This document shows positions 1 through 15,560 of a stretch of 64,000 nucleotides of DNA, in pieces. The number at the start of each line of letters is the position of its first letter. Within the stretch, counting starts at the first letter, position 1. The notes under the pieces were generated by a model that saw only the letters and a program-made list of their open reading frames with translations, was not told where the DNA came from and made no database searches. Source of the DNA: Aplectana chamaeleonis (lineage: Eukaryota; Nematoda; Chromadorea; Rhabditida; Cosmocercidae); the NCBI GenBank assembly GCA_029168955.1, contig JAPDOI010000115.1:1376001-1440000 (forward strand). The letters run 5' to 3'. The position numbers and the translations under genes are program-made.

Positions 1-3000
1 CTCCCTACTGAGGTCCACACATTCTACGACGTTCCTGCACACTCCTACTGGGGTCCTGCACACGTTCCATACTGTCCTGCACACTCCTACTGAGGTCCTG
101 CACACATTCTACGACGTCCTGCACACCCCTACTGGGATCCTGCACAGGTCCCGTAATGTCCTGCACACTCCTACTGAGGTCCTGCACACATTCCATGACG
201 TCCTGCACACTCCTACTAAGGTCCTGCACACATTCCATGATCTCCTGCTCACTCCTACTGACGTCCTGCACACGTTCCATGATGTCCTGCACACTCCTAC
301 TGAGGTCCTGCACACATTCTACGACGTTCTGCACACCCCTACTGGGGTCCTTCACAAGTTCCATGATCTCCTGCTCACTCCTACTGAGGTCCTGCACACG
401 TTCCATGATGTCCTGCACACCCCTACTGGGGTCCTACACAGGTTCCATGATGTCCTGCACACCCCTACTGGGGTCCTGCACAGGTCCCATGATGTCCTGC
501 ACACTCCTACTGAAGTCCTGCACACAATCCACGACGTCCTGCACACCCCTACTGGAATCCTGCACAGGTCCCAAAATGTCCTGCACACTCCTACTGAGGT
601 CGTGCACACGTTCCGTGACGCCCTGCACACCCCTACTGGGGTCCAGCACACATTCCATGATGTCCTGCACACCCCTACTGAGGTCCTGCACACGTTCCAT
701 GATATCCTGTACACCCCTACTGAGGTTCTGCACACATTATACGATGTCTTGCACACCCCCTCTGGGGTCCTGCACAAGTTCCTTGATGTCCTGCACACTC
801 CTACTGAGGTCTTGCACACATTCTACGACGTTCTGCACACCCCTACTGGGGTCCTGCACAGGTCCCATGCTGTCCTGCACACTCCTACTGAGGTCCTGCA
901 CGCATTCTACGACGTCCTGCACACCCCTTCTGGGGTCCTGCAAAAGTTTCTTGATGTCCTGCACACTCCTACCTAGATCCTGCACACGTTCCATGATTTT
1001 CTGCACACTCCTACTGAGGTCCTGCACGCATTCTACGACGTCCTGCACACCCCTACTGGGGTCCTGCACAGGTTCCTTGATGTGCTGCACACCCCTACTG
1101 GGGTCCTGCACATGTTCCGTGATGTCCTGCACACTCCCACTGAGGTCCTGCACACATTCTACGACGTCCTGCACACCCTTACTGGGGTCCTGCACAAGTT
1201 CCTTGATGTCCTGCACACTCCTACTGATGTCATGCACACATTCTACGACGTCCTGCACACCCCTACTGGGGTCCTGCACAGGTTCCATGATGTCCTGCAC
1301 ACTCCTACTGAGGTCCTACACGCATTCCATGACGTCCTGCACACCCCTACTGGGGTCCTGCACAGGTCCAATAATCTCCTGCACACTCCTACTGAGGTCC
1401 TGCACACGTTCCATGATGTCCTGCACACTCCTACTGGGGTCCTGCACAGGCTCCATGATGTCCTGCACACCCCTACTGGGGTTCTGCACACGTTCCATGA
1501 TGTCCTGCACACTCCTACTGAGGTCTTGCACACATTCTACGACGTCCTGCACACCCCTACTGGGGTCCTGCACAGGCTCCATGATGTCCTGCACACTCCT
1601 ACTGAGGTCTTGCACACATTCTACGACGTCTTGCACACCCCTACTGGGGTCCTGCACAGGTTCCATGACGTCCTGCCCACTCCTACTGAGGTCCTGCACA
1701 CGTTCCATGATGTCCTGCACACTCCTACTGAGGTCCTGCACACAATCTACGACGTCCTGTACACCCCTACTGGGGTCCTGCACAGGTTCCATGATGCCCT
1801 GCACACTCCTACTGAGGTCTTGCACACATTCTACGACGTCTTGCACACCCCTACTGGGGTCCTGCACAGGTTCCATGACGTCCTGCACACTCCTACTGAG
1901 GTCCTGCACACATTCTACGACGTTCTGCACACCCCTACTGGGGTCCTGCACAGGTTCCATGATGTGCTGCACACTCCTACTGAGGTCCTGCACACATTCT
2001 ACGACGTCCTGCACACCCCTACTGGGGTCCTGCACAGGTTCCATGATGTCCTGCACACTCCTACTGAGGTCCTGCACACATTCCACGACGTCCTGCACAC
2101 CCCTACTGGGGTCCTGCACAGGTTCCATGACGTTCTGCCCACTCCTACTAAGGTCCTGCACACGTTCCATGATGTGCTGCAAACTCCTACTGAGGTCCTG
2201 CACACATTCTACGACGTTCTGCACACCCCTACTGGGGTCCTGCACAGGTTCCATGATGTCCTGCTCACTCCTACTGAGGTCCTGCACACGTTCCATGATG
2301 TCCTGCACACTCCTACTGAGGTCCTGCATACATTCTACGACGTCCTGCATACCCCTACTGGGGTCTTGCACAGGTCGCATGTCCTGCACACTCCTACTGA
2401 GGTCCTGCATACATTCTACTACGTCCTGCATACCCCTACTGGGGTCTTGCACAGGTCCCATGTCCTGCACACTCCTACTGAGGTCCTGCACACATTCTAC
2501 GACGTTCTGCATTTCCCTACTGGGGTCCCGCACACGTTCCATTGTGTCCTGCACACCCCTTTTGAGGTCCTGCACACATTCTACGACGTCCTGCACACCC
2601 CTACTGGGGTCCTGCACAGGTCCCATGATGTCCTGCACACCCCTACTGGGGTCCTGCACAAGTTCCTTGATGTCCTGCACACTCCTGCTGGGGTCCTGCA
2701 CACATTCTACGACGTTCTACACACCCCTACTGGGATCCTGCACAAGTTGCTTGATGTCCTGCACACCCCTACTGAGGTCCTCCACACATTCTACGAACGT
2801 CCTGCACACCCCTACTGGGGTCCTGCATAGGTTCCGTGATGTCCTGCACACTCATGCTGAGGTCCTGCACACATTCTACGACGTCCTGCACACCCCTACT
2901 GGGGTCCTGCACAGGTTCCATGATGTGCTGTGCCCTCCAACTAAAATCCTGCACACGTTCCATGATGTCCTGCACACTCCTACTGAGGTCCTGCACACAT

Positions 3001-6000
3001 TCTACGACGTCCTGCACACCCCTACTGGGGTCCTGCACAGGTTCCTTGATGTCCTGCACACTTCTACTGAGGTCCTGCACACATTCTACGACGTTCTGCA
3101 CACCCCTACTGGGGTCCTGCACAGGTTCCATGATGTCCTGCACACTCCTACTGAGGTCCTGCACACATTCTACGACGTCCTGCACACCCCTACTGGGGTC
3201 CTGCACAGGTCCCATGATGTCCTGCACACTCCTACTGAGGTCCTGCACACATTCTACGACGTCCTGCACACCCCTACTGGGGTCCTGCACAAGTTCCTTG
3301 ATGTCCTGCACACTCCTACTGAGGTCCTGCACACATTCTACGACGTCCTGCACACCCCTACTGGGGTCCTGCACAGGTCCAATGATGTCCTGCACGCTCC
3401 TACTGAGGTCCTGCACACGTTCCATGATTTTCTGCACACTCCTACTGAGGTCCTGCACACATTCTACGACGTTCTGCACACCCCTACTGGGGCCCTGCAC
3501 AGATCCCATGATGTCCTGCACACTCCTACTAAGGTCCTGCACACAATCCATGATGTCCTGCACACTCCTACTGAGGTCCTGCACACATTCTACGACGTTC
3601 TGCACACCCCTACTGGGGCCCTGCACAGGTCCCATGATGTCCTGCACTCTCCTACTGAGGTCCTCAACACATTCTACGACGTTCTGCACCCCCCTACTGG
3701 GCTCCTGCACAGGTCCCATAATGTCCTGCACACTCCTACTGAGGTCCTGCACACATTCTACGACGTTCTGCACACCCCTACTGGGGTCCTGCACAGGTTC
3801 CATGATGTCCTGCACACTCTTACTAAGGTCCTGCACACGTTCCATGATGTCCTGCACACTCCTACTGAGGTCCTGCACAGGTTCCATGATGTCCTGCACA
3901 CTCCTACTAAGGTCCTGCACACGTTCCATGATGTCCTGCACACTACTACTGAGGTCCTGCACACATTCTATGACGTCCTGCACACCCCTACTGGGGTCCT
4001 GCACACGTTCCATGATGTCCTGCACACTCCTACTGAGGTCCTGCACAGGTCCCATGATGTCCTGCACACCCCTACTGGGGTCCTGCACAGGTTCCATGAT
4101 GTCCTGCACACTCCTACTAAGGTCCTGCACACGTTCCATGATGTCCTGCACACTCCTACTGAGATACTGCACACATTCTACGACGTCCTGCACACCCCTA
4201 CTGAGGTCCTGCACACGTTCCATGATGTCCTGCACACCACACTCCTACTGAGGTCCTGCACACATTCTACGACGTTCTACACACCCCTACTGGGGTCCTG
4301 CACAGGTTCCATGATGTCCTGCACACCTGTACTGAGGTCTTGCACACATTCTGCGAAGTCTTGCACACCCCTACTGGGGTCCTGCACAAGTCCCTTGATG
4401 TCGTGCACACTCCTGCTGAGGTCTTGCACACATTTTGTGAGTCCTGCACATCCTTACTGGGGTCTTAAACAAGTTCCTTGATGTCCTGCACACTCCTACT
4501 GAGGTCCTGCACAAATTCCCCGACGTTCTGCACACCCCTACTGGGGTCTTGCACAGGTTCCATGACGTTCTGCCCACTCCTACTAAGGTCCTGCACACGT
4601 TCCATGATTTTCTGCACACTCCTACTGAGGTCCTGCACACATTCTACGACGTTCTGCACACCCCTACTGGGGTCCTGCACAGGTTCCTTGATGTGCTGCA
4701 CACCCCTACTGGGGTCCTGCACATGTTCCGTGATGTCCTGCACACTCCCACTGAGGTCCTGCACACATTCTACGACGTCGTGCACACCCTTACTGGGGTC
4801 CTGCACAGGTTCCGTGATGTCCTGCACACTCCTACTGAGGTCCTGCACACATTCTACGACGTTCTGCACACCCCTACTGTGGTCCCGCACACGTCCCATG
4901 ATTGCCTGCACACTCCTACTGAGGCCCTGCACACATTCTACGACGTCCTGCACACCCCTACTGGGGTCCTGCACAGGTTGAATGATGTCCTGCACACTCC
5001 TACTGAGGTTCTGCACACATTCTACGACGTCCTGCACACTCCCACTGAGGTCCTGCACACATTCTACGACGTCCTGCACACCCCTACTGGGGTCCTGCAC
5101 AGGTTCCATGATGTCCTGCACACCCCTACTGAGGTCTTGCACACATTCTGCGAAGTCCTGCACACCCCTACTGGGGTCCTGCACAAGTTCCTTGATGTCC
5201 TGCACACTCCTGCTGAGGTCCTGCACACATTCTACGACGTCCTGCACACCCCTACTGGGGTCCTGCACAGGTCCCATGATGTCCTCCGCTTTCCTACTGA
5301 CGTCCTGCACACATTCTACGACGTCCTGCACACCCCTACTGGGGTTCTGCACAGGTTCCGTGATGTGCTGCACACTCCTACTAAGGTCCTGCACACGTTC
5401 CATGAAGCCCTGCACACTCCTACTGAGGTCCTGCACACATTCTACGACGTCCTGCACACCCCTACTGGGGTCCTGCACAGGTCCCATGATGTCCTGCACA
5501 CTCTTACTGAGGTCCTGCACACATCCTACGACGTCCTGCACACCCCTACTGGGGTCCTTCACAGGTTCCATGATGTCCTGCACACTCCTACTGAGGTCCT
5601 GCACACATTCTACGACGTTCTGCACACCCTTACTGGAGTCCTGCACAGGTCCCATGATGTCCTGCACACTCCTACTGAGGTCCTGCACACATTCCACGAC
5701 GTCCTGCACACCCCTACTGAGGTCCTGCACGGGTCACATGATGTCCTGCACTCTCCTACTGAGGTCCTGCACACATTCCACGACGTCCTGCACACCCCTA
5801 CTGGGGTCCTGCACAGGTTCCATGATGTCCTGCACACGTTCCATGATGTCCTGCACACTCCTACTGAGGTCCTGCACACATTCTACGACGTCCTGCTCAC
5901 CCCTACTGGGGTCCGGCACACTCTCCATGATGTCCTGCACACTCCTACTGAGGTCCTGCACACGTTCCATGATTTTCTGCACACTCCTACTGAGGTCCTG

Positions 6001-9000
6001 CACACATTCTACGACGTTCTGCACACCCCTACTGGGGTCCTGCACACGTTCCATGATGTCCTGCACACTCCTACTGAGGTCCTGCATACATTCTACGACG
6101 TCCTGCCTACCCCTACTGGGGTCCTGCACAGGTTCCATGATGTCCTGCAAACTCCTACTGAGGTCCTGCACACGTTCCATGACGCCTTGCCCGAACCTAC
6201 TGGGGTCCTGCACACGTTCCATGATGTCCTGCACACCCCTACTGGGGTCCTGCACAGGTCCCATAATGTCCTGCACACTCCTACTGAGGTCCTGAACACA
6301 TTCTACGACGTTCTGCACACCCCTACTGGGGTCCTGCACAGGTTCCATGATGTCCTGCACACTCCTATTGAGGTCCTGCACACATTCTACGATGTCCTGC
6401 ACACTCCTACTGAGGTCCTGCACACACTCTACGACGTCCTGCACACCCTTACTGGGGTCCTGCACAAGTTCCTTGATGTCCTGCACACTCCTACTGAGGT
6501 CCTGCACACATTCTACGACGTCCTGCACACCCCTACTGGGGTCCTGCACAAGTTCCTTGATGTCCTGCACACTCCTACTGAGGTCCTGCACACATTCTAC
6601 GACGTTCTGCACACCCCTACTGGGGTCCTGCACAGGTTCCATGATGTCCTGCACACTCCTACTAAGGTCCTACTCACGTTCCATGATGCCCTGCACACCT
6701 CTATTGAAATCCTGCACACGCTCCATGATGTCCTGCACACTCCTACTGAGATACTGCACACATTCTACGACGTCCTGCACACAACTACTGGGCTCCTGCA
6801 CAGGTTCCATGATGTCCTGCACACTCCTACTGAGGTCCTGCACACGTTCCATGATGTCCTGCACACCCCCACTGGGGTCCTGCACAGGTTCCATGATGTC
6901 CTGCACACTCCTACTAAGATCCTGCACACGCTCCATGATGCCCTGCACACTCCTACTGAGGTCCTGCACACATTCTACGACGTTCTGCACACCCCTACTG
7001 GGGTCCTGCACAGGTCCCATGATGTCCTGCATTCTCCTATTGAGGTCCTGCACACATTCCACGACGCCCTGCACACCCCTACAGAGATCCAACACACATT
7101 CTACGACGTCTTGCACACCCCTACTGGGGTCCTGCACAAGTTCCTTGATGTCCTGCACACTCCTACTGAGGTCTTGCACACATTCTGCGACGTCCTGCAC
7201 ACCCCTACTGGGGTCCTGCACAAGTTCCTTGATGTCCTGCACACTCCTACTGAGGTCCTGCACACATTCTACGAGGTTCTGCTCACCACTACTGAGGTCC
7301 TGCACACGTTCCATGATTTTCTGCACACTCCTACTGAGGTCCTGTACGGGTCCCATGATGTCCTGCACTCTCCTACTGAGGTCCTGCACACATTCCACGA
7401 CGTCCTGCACACCCCTACTGGGGTCCTGCACAGGTTCCATGATGTCCTGCACACTCCTACTAAGGTCCTGCACAAGTTCCTTGTGGTCCTGCACACTCCT
7501 ACTGAGGTCCTGCACACATTCTGCGACGTCCTGCACACCCCTACTGGGGTCCTGCACAGGTCCCATGATGTCCTGCACACTCCTACTGAGGTCCTGCACA
7601 CATTCTACGACGTTCTGCACACCCCTACTGGGGTCCTGCACAGGTTCCATGATGTCCTGCACACTCTTGCTGAGGTCCTGCACACATTCTACGACGTCCT
7701 GCACACCCCTACTGGGGTCCTGCACAAGTTCCTTGATGTCCTGCACACTCCTACTGAGGTCCTGCACACATTCTACGACGTTCTGCACACTCCTACAAGG
7801 TCCTGCACACGTTCCATGATGTCCTGCATTCTCCTACTGAGGTCCTGCACACATTCCACGACGCCCTGCACACCCCTACTGGGGTCCTGCACAGGTTCCA
7901 TGATGTCCTGCACACTCCTACTAAGATCCTGCACACGCTCAATGACGCCCTGCACACTCCTACTGAGGTCCTGCACACATTCTACGACGTCCTGCACACC
8001 CCTACTGGGGTCCTGCACAGGTTCCATGATGTCCTGCACACTCCTACTGAGGTCCTGCACACGTTCCATGATGTCCTGCACACCCCCACTGGGGTCCTGC
8101 ACAGGTTCCATGATGTCCTGCACACTCCTAATAAGATCCTGCACACGCTCCATGATGCCCTGCACACTCCTACTGAGGTCCTGCACACATTCTACGACGT
8201 TCTGCACACCCCTACTGGGGTCCTGCACAGGTCCCATGATGTCCTGCATTCTCCTATTGAGGTCCTGCACACATTCCACGACGCCCTGCACACCCCTACA
8301 GAGATCCAACACACATTCTACGACGTCTTGCACACCCCTACTGGGGTCCTGCACAAGTTCCTTGATGTCCTGCACACTCCTACTGAGGTCTTGCACACAT
8401 TCTGCGACGTCCTGCACACCCCTACTGGGGTCCTGCACAAGTTCCTTGATGTCCTGCACACTCCTACTGAGGTCCTGCACACATTCTACGACGTTCTGCA
8501 CACCCCTACTGGGGTCCTGCACAGGTTCCATGATGTCCTGCACACTCCTACTGAGATCCTGCACAGGTCCCATGATGTCCTGCATTCTCCTACTGAGGTC
8601 CTGCACACATTCCACGAAGATCTGCACACTCCTACTGAGGTCCTGCACACATTCTACGACGTCCTGCACACCCCTACTGGGGTCCTGCACAGGTTCCATG
8701 ATGTGCTGCACACCCCTACAGAGGTCCTCCACACGTTCCATGATGTCCTGCACACCCCTACTGGGGTCCTGCACAGGTTCCATGACGTCCTGCCCACTCC
8801 TACTAAGGTCCTGCACACGTTCCTTGATGTCCTGCGCACTCCTACTGAGGTCTTGCACACATTATACGACGTTCTCCACACCCCTACTAGGGTCCTCCAC
8901 ACGTTCCATGATGTCCTGCACTGTCCTACTGAGGTCCTGCACATAATCCACGAAGTCCTGCACACCCCTACAGAGATCCAACACACATTCTACGACGTCC

Positions 9001-9935
9001 TGCACACCCCTACTGGGGTCCTGCACAGGTTCCATGATGTCCTGCACACCCCTACTGAGGTCTTGCACACATTCTGCGAAGTCCTGCACACCCCTACTGG
9101 GGTCCTGCACAAGTTCCTTGATGTCCTGCACACTCCTGCTGAGGTCCTGCACACATTCTACGACGTTCTACACACCCCTACTGGGATCCTGCACAGGTCC
9201 CATGATGTCCTGCACACTCCTACTAAGGTCCTGCACACGTTCCATGATGTCCTGCACACTCCCACTGAGGTCCTGCACACATTCTACGACGTCCTGCACA
9301 CCCCTACTGGGGTCCTGCACAGGTTCCATGATGTGCTGTGCCCTCCAACTAAAATCCTGCACACGTTCCATGATGTCCTGCACACTCCTACTGAGGTCCT
9401 GCACACATTCTACGACGTCCTGCACACCCCTACTGGGGTCCTGCATAGGTTCCGTGATGTCCTGCACACTCATACTGAGGTCCTGCACACATTCTACGAC
9501 GTCCTGCACACCCCTACTGGCATCCTGCACAGGTCCCAAAATGTCCTGTACACTCCTACTGAGGTCCTGCACATATTTTACGACGCCCTGCACACCCCTA
9601 CTGGGGTCCTACACAGGTTCCATGATGTCCTGCACACCCCTACCGGGATCCTGCACAGGTCCCGTAATGTCCTGCACACTCCTACTGAGGTCCTGCACAC
9701 ATTCCATGACGTCCTGCACACCCCTACTGGGGTCCTGCACAGGTTCCATGATGTCCTGCACACTCCTACTAAGATCCTGCACACGTTCCATGATGCCCTG
9801 CACACTCCTACTGAGGTCCTGCACACATTCTACGACGTCCTGCACACCCCTACTGGGGTGCTGCACACGTTCCATGATGCCCTACACACTCCTACTGAGG
9901 TCCTGCACACATTCTACGACGTCCTGCACACCCCT

Positions 9936-11290
9936 ACAGAGATCCAACACACATTCTACGACGTCTTGCACACCCCTACTGGGGTCCTGCACAAGTTCCT
10001 TGATGTCCTGCACACTCCTACTGAGGTCTTGCACACATTCTGCGACGTCCTGCACACCCCTACTGGGGTCCTGCACAAGTTCCTTGATGTCCTGCACACT
10101 CCTACTGAGGTCCTGCACACATTCTACGACGTTCTGCACACCCCTACTGGGGTCCTGCACAGGTTCCATGATGTCCTGCACACTCCTACTGAGATCCTGC
10201 ACAGGTCCCATGATGTCCTGCATTCTCCTACTGAGGTCCTGCACACGCTCAATGACGCCCTGCACACTCCTACTGAGGTCCTGCACACATTCTACGACGT
10301 CCTGCACACCCCTACTGGGGTCCTGCACAGGTTCCATGATGTCCTGCACACTCCTACTGAGGTCCTGCACACGTTCCATGATGTCCTGCACACCCCCACT
10401 GGGGTCCTGCACAGGTTCCATGATGTCCTGCACACTCCTACTAAGATCCTGCACACGCTCCATGATGCCCTGCACACTCCTACTGAGGTCCTGCACACAT
10501 TCTACGACGTTCTGCACACCCCTACTGGGGTCCTGCACAGGTCCCATGATGTCCTGCATTCTCCTATTGAGGTCCTGCACACATTCCACGACGCCCTGCA
10601 CACCCCTACAGAGATCCAACACACATTCTACGACGTCTTGCACACCCCTACTGGGGTCCTGCACAAGTTCCTTGATGTCCTGCACACTCCTACTGAGGTC
10701 TTGCACACATTCTGCGACGTCCTGCACACCCCTACTGGGGTCCTGCACAAGTTCCTTGATGTCCTGCACACTCCTACTGAGGTCCTGCACACATTCTACG
10801 ACGTTCTGCACACCCCTACTGGGGTCGTGCACAGGATTCTTGATGTCCTGCCCACTCCTACTGAGATCCTGCACAGGTCCCATGATGTCCTGCATTCTCC
10901 TACTGAGGTCCTGCACACATTCCACGTAGCCCTGCACACCCCTACTGGGGTCCTGCACAGGTTCCATGATGTCCTGCACACTCCTACTAAGATCCTGCAC
11001 ACGTTCCATGATGCCCTGCACACTCCTACTGAGGTCCTGCACACATTCTACGACGTCCTGCACACCCCTACTGGGGTCCTGCACAGGTTCCGTGATGTCC
11101 TGCACACTCCTACTGAGGTGCTGCACACATTCTACGACGTTCTGCACACCCCTACTTGGGTCGTGCACAGGTTCCATGATGTCCTGCACACTCCTACTAA
11201 GGTCCTGCACACATTCTACGACGTTCTGCACACCCCTACTGGGGTCCTGCACAGGCTCCATGATGTCCTGCACACTCCTACTAAGATCCT
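9936..11290. repeat. Segmental duplicate inside the satellite, copy 1
   Basis: The order of variant 21-bp units here is repeated almost exactly at 15561-16916. The offset is 5625 bp, which equals 268 units minus 3 bases. The 3-base deficit matches the net of the small indels lying between the copies. This shows recent amplification of blocks over a kilobase, beyond the 21-bp level. Confidence 0.8.
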
Positions 11291-14200
11291 GCACACGCTC
11301 AATGACGCCCTGCACACTCCTACTGAGGTCCTGCACACATTCTACGACGTCCTGCACACCCCTACTGGGGTCCTGCACAAGTTCCTTGATGTCCTGCACA
11401 CTCCTACTGAGGTCCTGCACACATTCTACGACGTTCTGCACACTCCTACAAGGTCCTGCACACGTTCCATGATGTCCTGCATTCTCCTACTGAGGTCCTG
11501 CACACATTCCACGACGCCCTGCACACCCCTACTGGGGTCCTGCACAGGTTCCATGATGTCCTGCACACTCCTACTAAGATCCTGCACACGTTCCATGATG
11601 CCCTGCACACTCCTACTGAGGTCCTGCACACATTCTACGACGTCCTGCACACCCCTACTGGGGTCCTGCACAGGTTCCATGATGTCCTGCACACTCCTAC
11701 TGAGGTCCTGCACACGTTCCATGATGTCCTGCACACCCCCACTGGGGTCCTGCACAGGTTCCATGATGTCCTGCACACTCCTACTAAGATCCTGCACACG
11801 CTCCATGATGCCCTGCACACTCCTACTGAGGTCCTGCACACATTCTACGACGTTCTGCACACCCCTACTGGGGTCCTGCACAGGTCCCATGATGTCCTGC
11901 ATTCTCCTACTGAGGTCCTGCACACATTCCACGAAGACCTGCACACCCCTACAGAGATCCAACACACATTCTACGACGTCTTGCACACCCCTACTGGGGT
12001 CCTGCACAAGTTCCTTGATGTCCTGCACACTCCTACTGAGGTCTTGCACACATTTTGCGACGTCCTGCACATCCCTACTAGAGTCCTGCACAAGTTCCTT
12101 GATGTCCTGCACACTCCTACTGAGGTCCTGCACACATTCTACGACGTTCTGCACACCCCTACTAGGGTCCTCCACACGTTCCATGATGTCTTGCACACCC
12201 CTACTGAGATCCTGCACACGTCCCATGATGTCCTGCACACCTCTACTGAGGTCCTGCACACTTTCCATAATGTCCTGCACACTCCTACTGAGGTCCTGCA
12301 CACAATCTACGACGTCCTGTACACCCCTACTGGGGTCCTGCACACGTCCCATGATGTCCTGCACACTCCTACTGAGGTCCTGCACACATTCTACGACGTC
12401 CTACACACCCCTACTGGGGTCCTGCACAGGTTCCATGATGTGCTGTACACTCCAACTAAAGTCCTGCAGACGTACCATGATGTCCTGCACACTTCTACTG
12501 AGGTGCTGCCCACATTCTACGACGTCCTGCACACCCATACTGGGGTCTTGCATAGGTTCCGTGATGTCCTGCACACTCCCACTGAGGTCCTGCACACATT
12601 CTACGACGTCCTGCACACCCTTACTGGGGTCCAACACACATTCTACGACATCCTGCACACTCCTACTGGGCTCCTGCACAGGTTCCATGATGCCTGCACA
12701 CTCCTACTGAGGTTCTGCACACATTCTAAGACGTCCTGCACACCCCTACTGGGGTCCTGCTCAGGTTCCGTGATGTCCTGCACACTCCTACTGAGGTCCT
12801 GCACACATTCTACGACGTCCTGCACACCCCTACTGGGGTCCTGCACAGGTTCCGTGATGTCCTGCACACTCCCACTGAGGTCCTGCACACATTCTACGAC
12901 GTCCTGCACACCCTTACTGGGGTCATACACAGGTTCCGTGATGTCCTGCACACTCCTACTGAGGTCCTGGACACATTCTACGACGTCCTGCACACCCCTA
13001 CTGGGGTCCTGCACAGGTCCCATGATGTCCTGCACACTCCTACTAAGGTCCTGCACACGTTCCATGATGTCCTGCACACTCCTACTGAGGTCCTGCACAC
13101 ATTCTACGACGTCCTGCACACCCCTACTGGGGTCCTGCACAGGTTCCGTGATGTCCTGCACACTCCTACTGAGGTCCTGAACACGTTCCATGATGTCCTG
13201 CACACTCCTACTGAGGTCCTGCACACATTCTACGACATCCTGCACACCCCTACTGGGGTCCTGCACAGGTTCCGTGATGTCCTGCATACTCCTACTGAGG
13301 TCCTGCACACATTCTACGACGTTCTGCGCACCCGTACTGGGGTCCTTACACAGGTTCCATGATGTGCTGCACACTCCTACTAAGGTCCTGCACACGTTCC
13401 ATGATGTCCTGCACACCCCTACTAGGGTCCTGCACACGTTCCATGAGGTCCTGCACACTCCTACTAAGATCCTGCACACGCTCCATGATGCCCTGCACAC
13501 TCCTACTGAGGTCCTGCACACATTCTACGACGTCCTGCACACCCCTACTGGGGTCCTGCACAGGTTCCATGATGTCCTGCACACTCCTACTGAGGTCCTG
13601 CACACGTTCCATGATGTCCTGCACACCCCCACTGGGGTCCTGCACAGGTTCCATGATGTGCTGCACACCCCTACAGAGATCCAACACACATTCTACGACG
13701 TCTTGCACACCCCTACTGGGGTCCTGCACAGGTTCCATGATGTGCTGCACACCCCTACAGAGATCCAACACACATTCTACGACGTCTTGCACACCCCTAC
13801 TGGGGTCCTGCACAAGTTCCTTGATGTCCTGCACACTCCACCTGAGGTCTTGCACACATTCTGCGACGTCCTGCACACCCCTACTGGGGTCCTGCACAAG
13901 TTCCTTGATGTCCTGCATTCTCCTACTGAGGTCCTGCACACATTCCACGACGCCCTGCACACCCCTACTAGGGTCCTGCACACGTTCCATGATGTCCTGC
14001 ACACTCCTACTAAGATCCTGCACACGCTCCATGATGCCCTGCACACTCCTACTGAGGTCCTGCACACATTCTACGACGTCCTGCACACCCCTACTGGGGT
14101 CCTGCACAGGTTCCATGATGTCCTGCACACTCCTACTGAGGTCCTGCACACGTTCCATGATGTCCTGCACACCCCCACTGGGGTCCTGCACAGGTTCCAT

Positions 14201-15560
14201 GATGTGCTGCACACCCCTACAGAGATTCAACACACATTCTACGACGTCTTGCACACCCCTACTGGGGTCCTGCACAGGTTCCATGATGTGCTGCACACCC
14301 CTACAGAGATCCAACACACATTCTACGACGTCTTGCACACCCCTACTGGGGTCCTGCACAAGTTCCTTGATGTCCTGCACACTCCACCTGAGGTCTTGCA
14401 CACATTCTACGACGTCCTGCACACCCCTACTGGGGTCCTGCACAAGTTCCTTGATGTCCTGCATTCTCCTACTGAGGTTCTGCACACATTCCACGACGCC
14501 CTGCACACCCCTACTGGGGTCCTGCACAGGTTCCATGATGTGCTGCACACCCCTACAGAGATTCAACACACATTCTACGACGTCTTGCACACCCCTACTG
14601 GGGTCCTGCACAAGTTCCTTGATGTCCTGCACACTCCTACTGAGGTCTTGCACACATTCTGCGACGTCCTGCACACCCCTACTGGGGTCCTGCACAAGTT
14701 CCTTGATGTCCTGCACACTCCTACTGAGGTCCTGCACACATTCCACGACGCCCTGCACACCCCTACTGGGGTCCTGCACAGGTTCCATGATGTCCTGCAC
14801 ACTCCTACTAAGATCCTGCACACGTTCCATGATGCCCTGCACACTCCTACTGAGGTCCTGCACACATTCTACGACGTTCTGCACACCCCTACTGGGGTCC
14901 TGCACAAGTTCCTTGATGTCCTGCACACTCCTACTGAGGTCCTGCACACATTCTACGACGTTCTGCACACTCCTACAAGGTCCTGCACACGTTCCATGAT
15001 GTCCTGCATTCTCCTACTGAGGTTCTGCACACATTCCACGACGCCCTGCACACCCCTACTGGGGTCCTGCACAGGCTCCATGATGTCCTGCACACTCCTA
15101 CTAAGATCCTGCACACGCTCAATGACGCCCTGCACACTCCTACTGAGGTCCTGCACACATTCTACGACGTCCTGCACACCCCTACTGGGGTCCTGCACAA
15201 GTTCCTTGATGTCCTGCACACTCCTACTGAGGTCCTGCACACATTCTACGACGTTCTGCACACTCCTACAAGGTCCTGCACACGTTCCATGATGTCCTGC
15301 ATTCTCCTACTGAGGTCCTGCACACATTCCACGACGCCCTGCACACCCCTACTGGGGTCCTGCACAGGTTCCATGATGTCCTGCACACTCCTACTAAGAT
15401 CCTGCACACGCTCAATGACGCCCTGCACACTCCTACTGAGGTCCTGCACACATTCTACGACGTTCTGCACACCCCTACTGGGGTCCTGCACAGGTCCCAT
15501 GATGTCCTGCATTCTCCTATTGAGGTCCTGCACACATTCCACGACGCCCTGCACACCCCT

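Noticed and set aside
156..12710. Open frames of more than 1,400 codons in the 21-bp satellite
   Set aside because: They exist in all frames because 21 is divisible by three, change frame at one-base indels, have no unique domains and no promoter or exon context.
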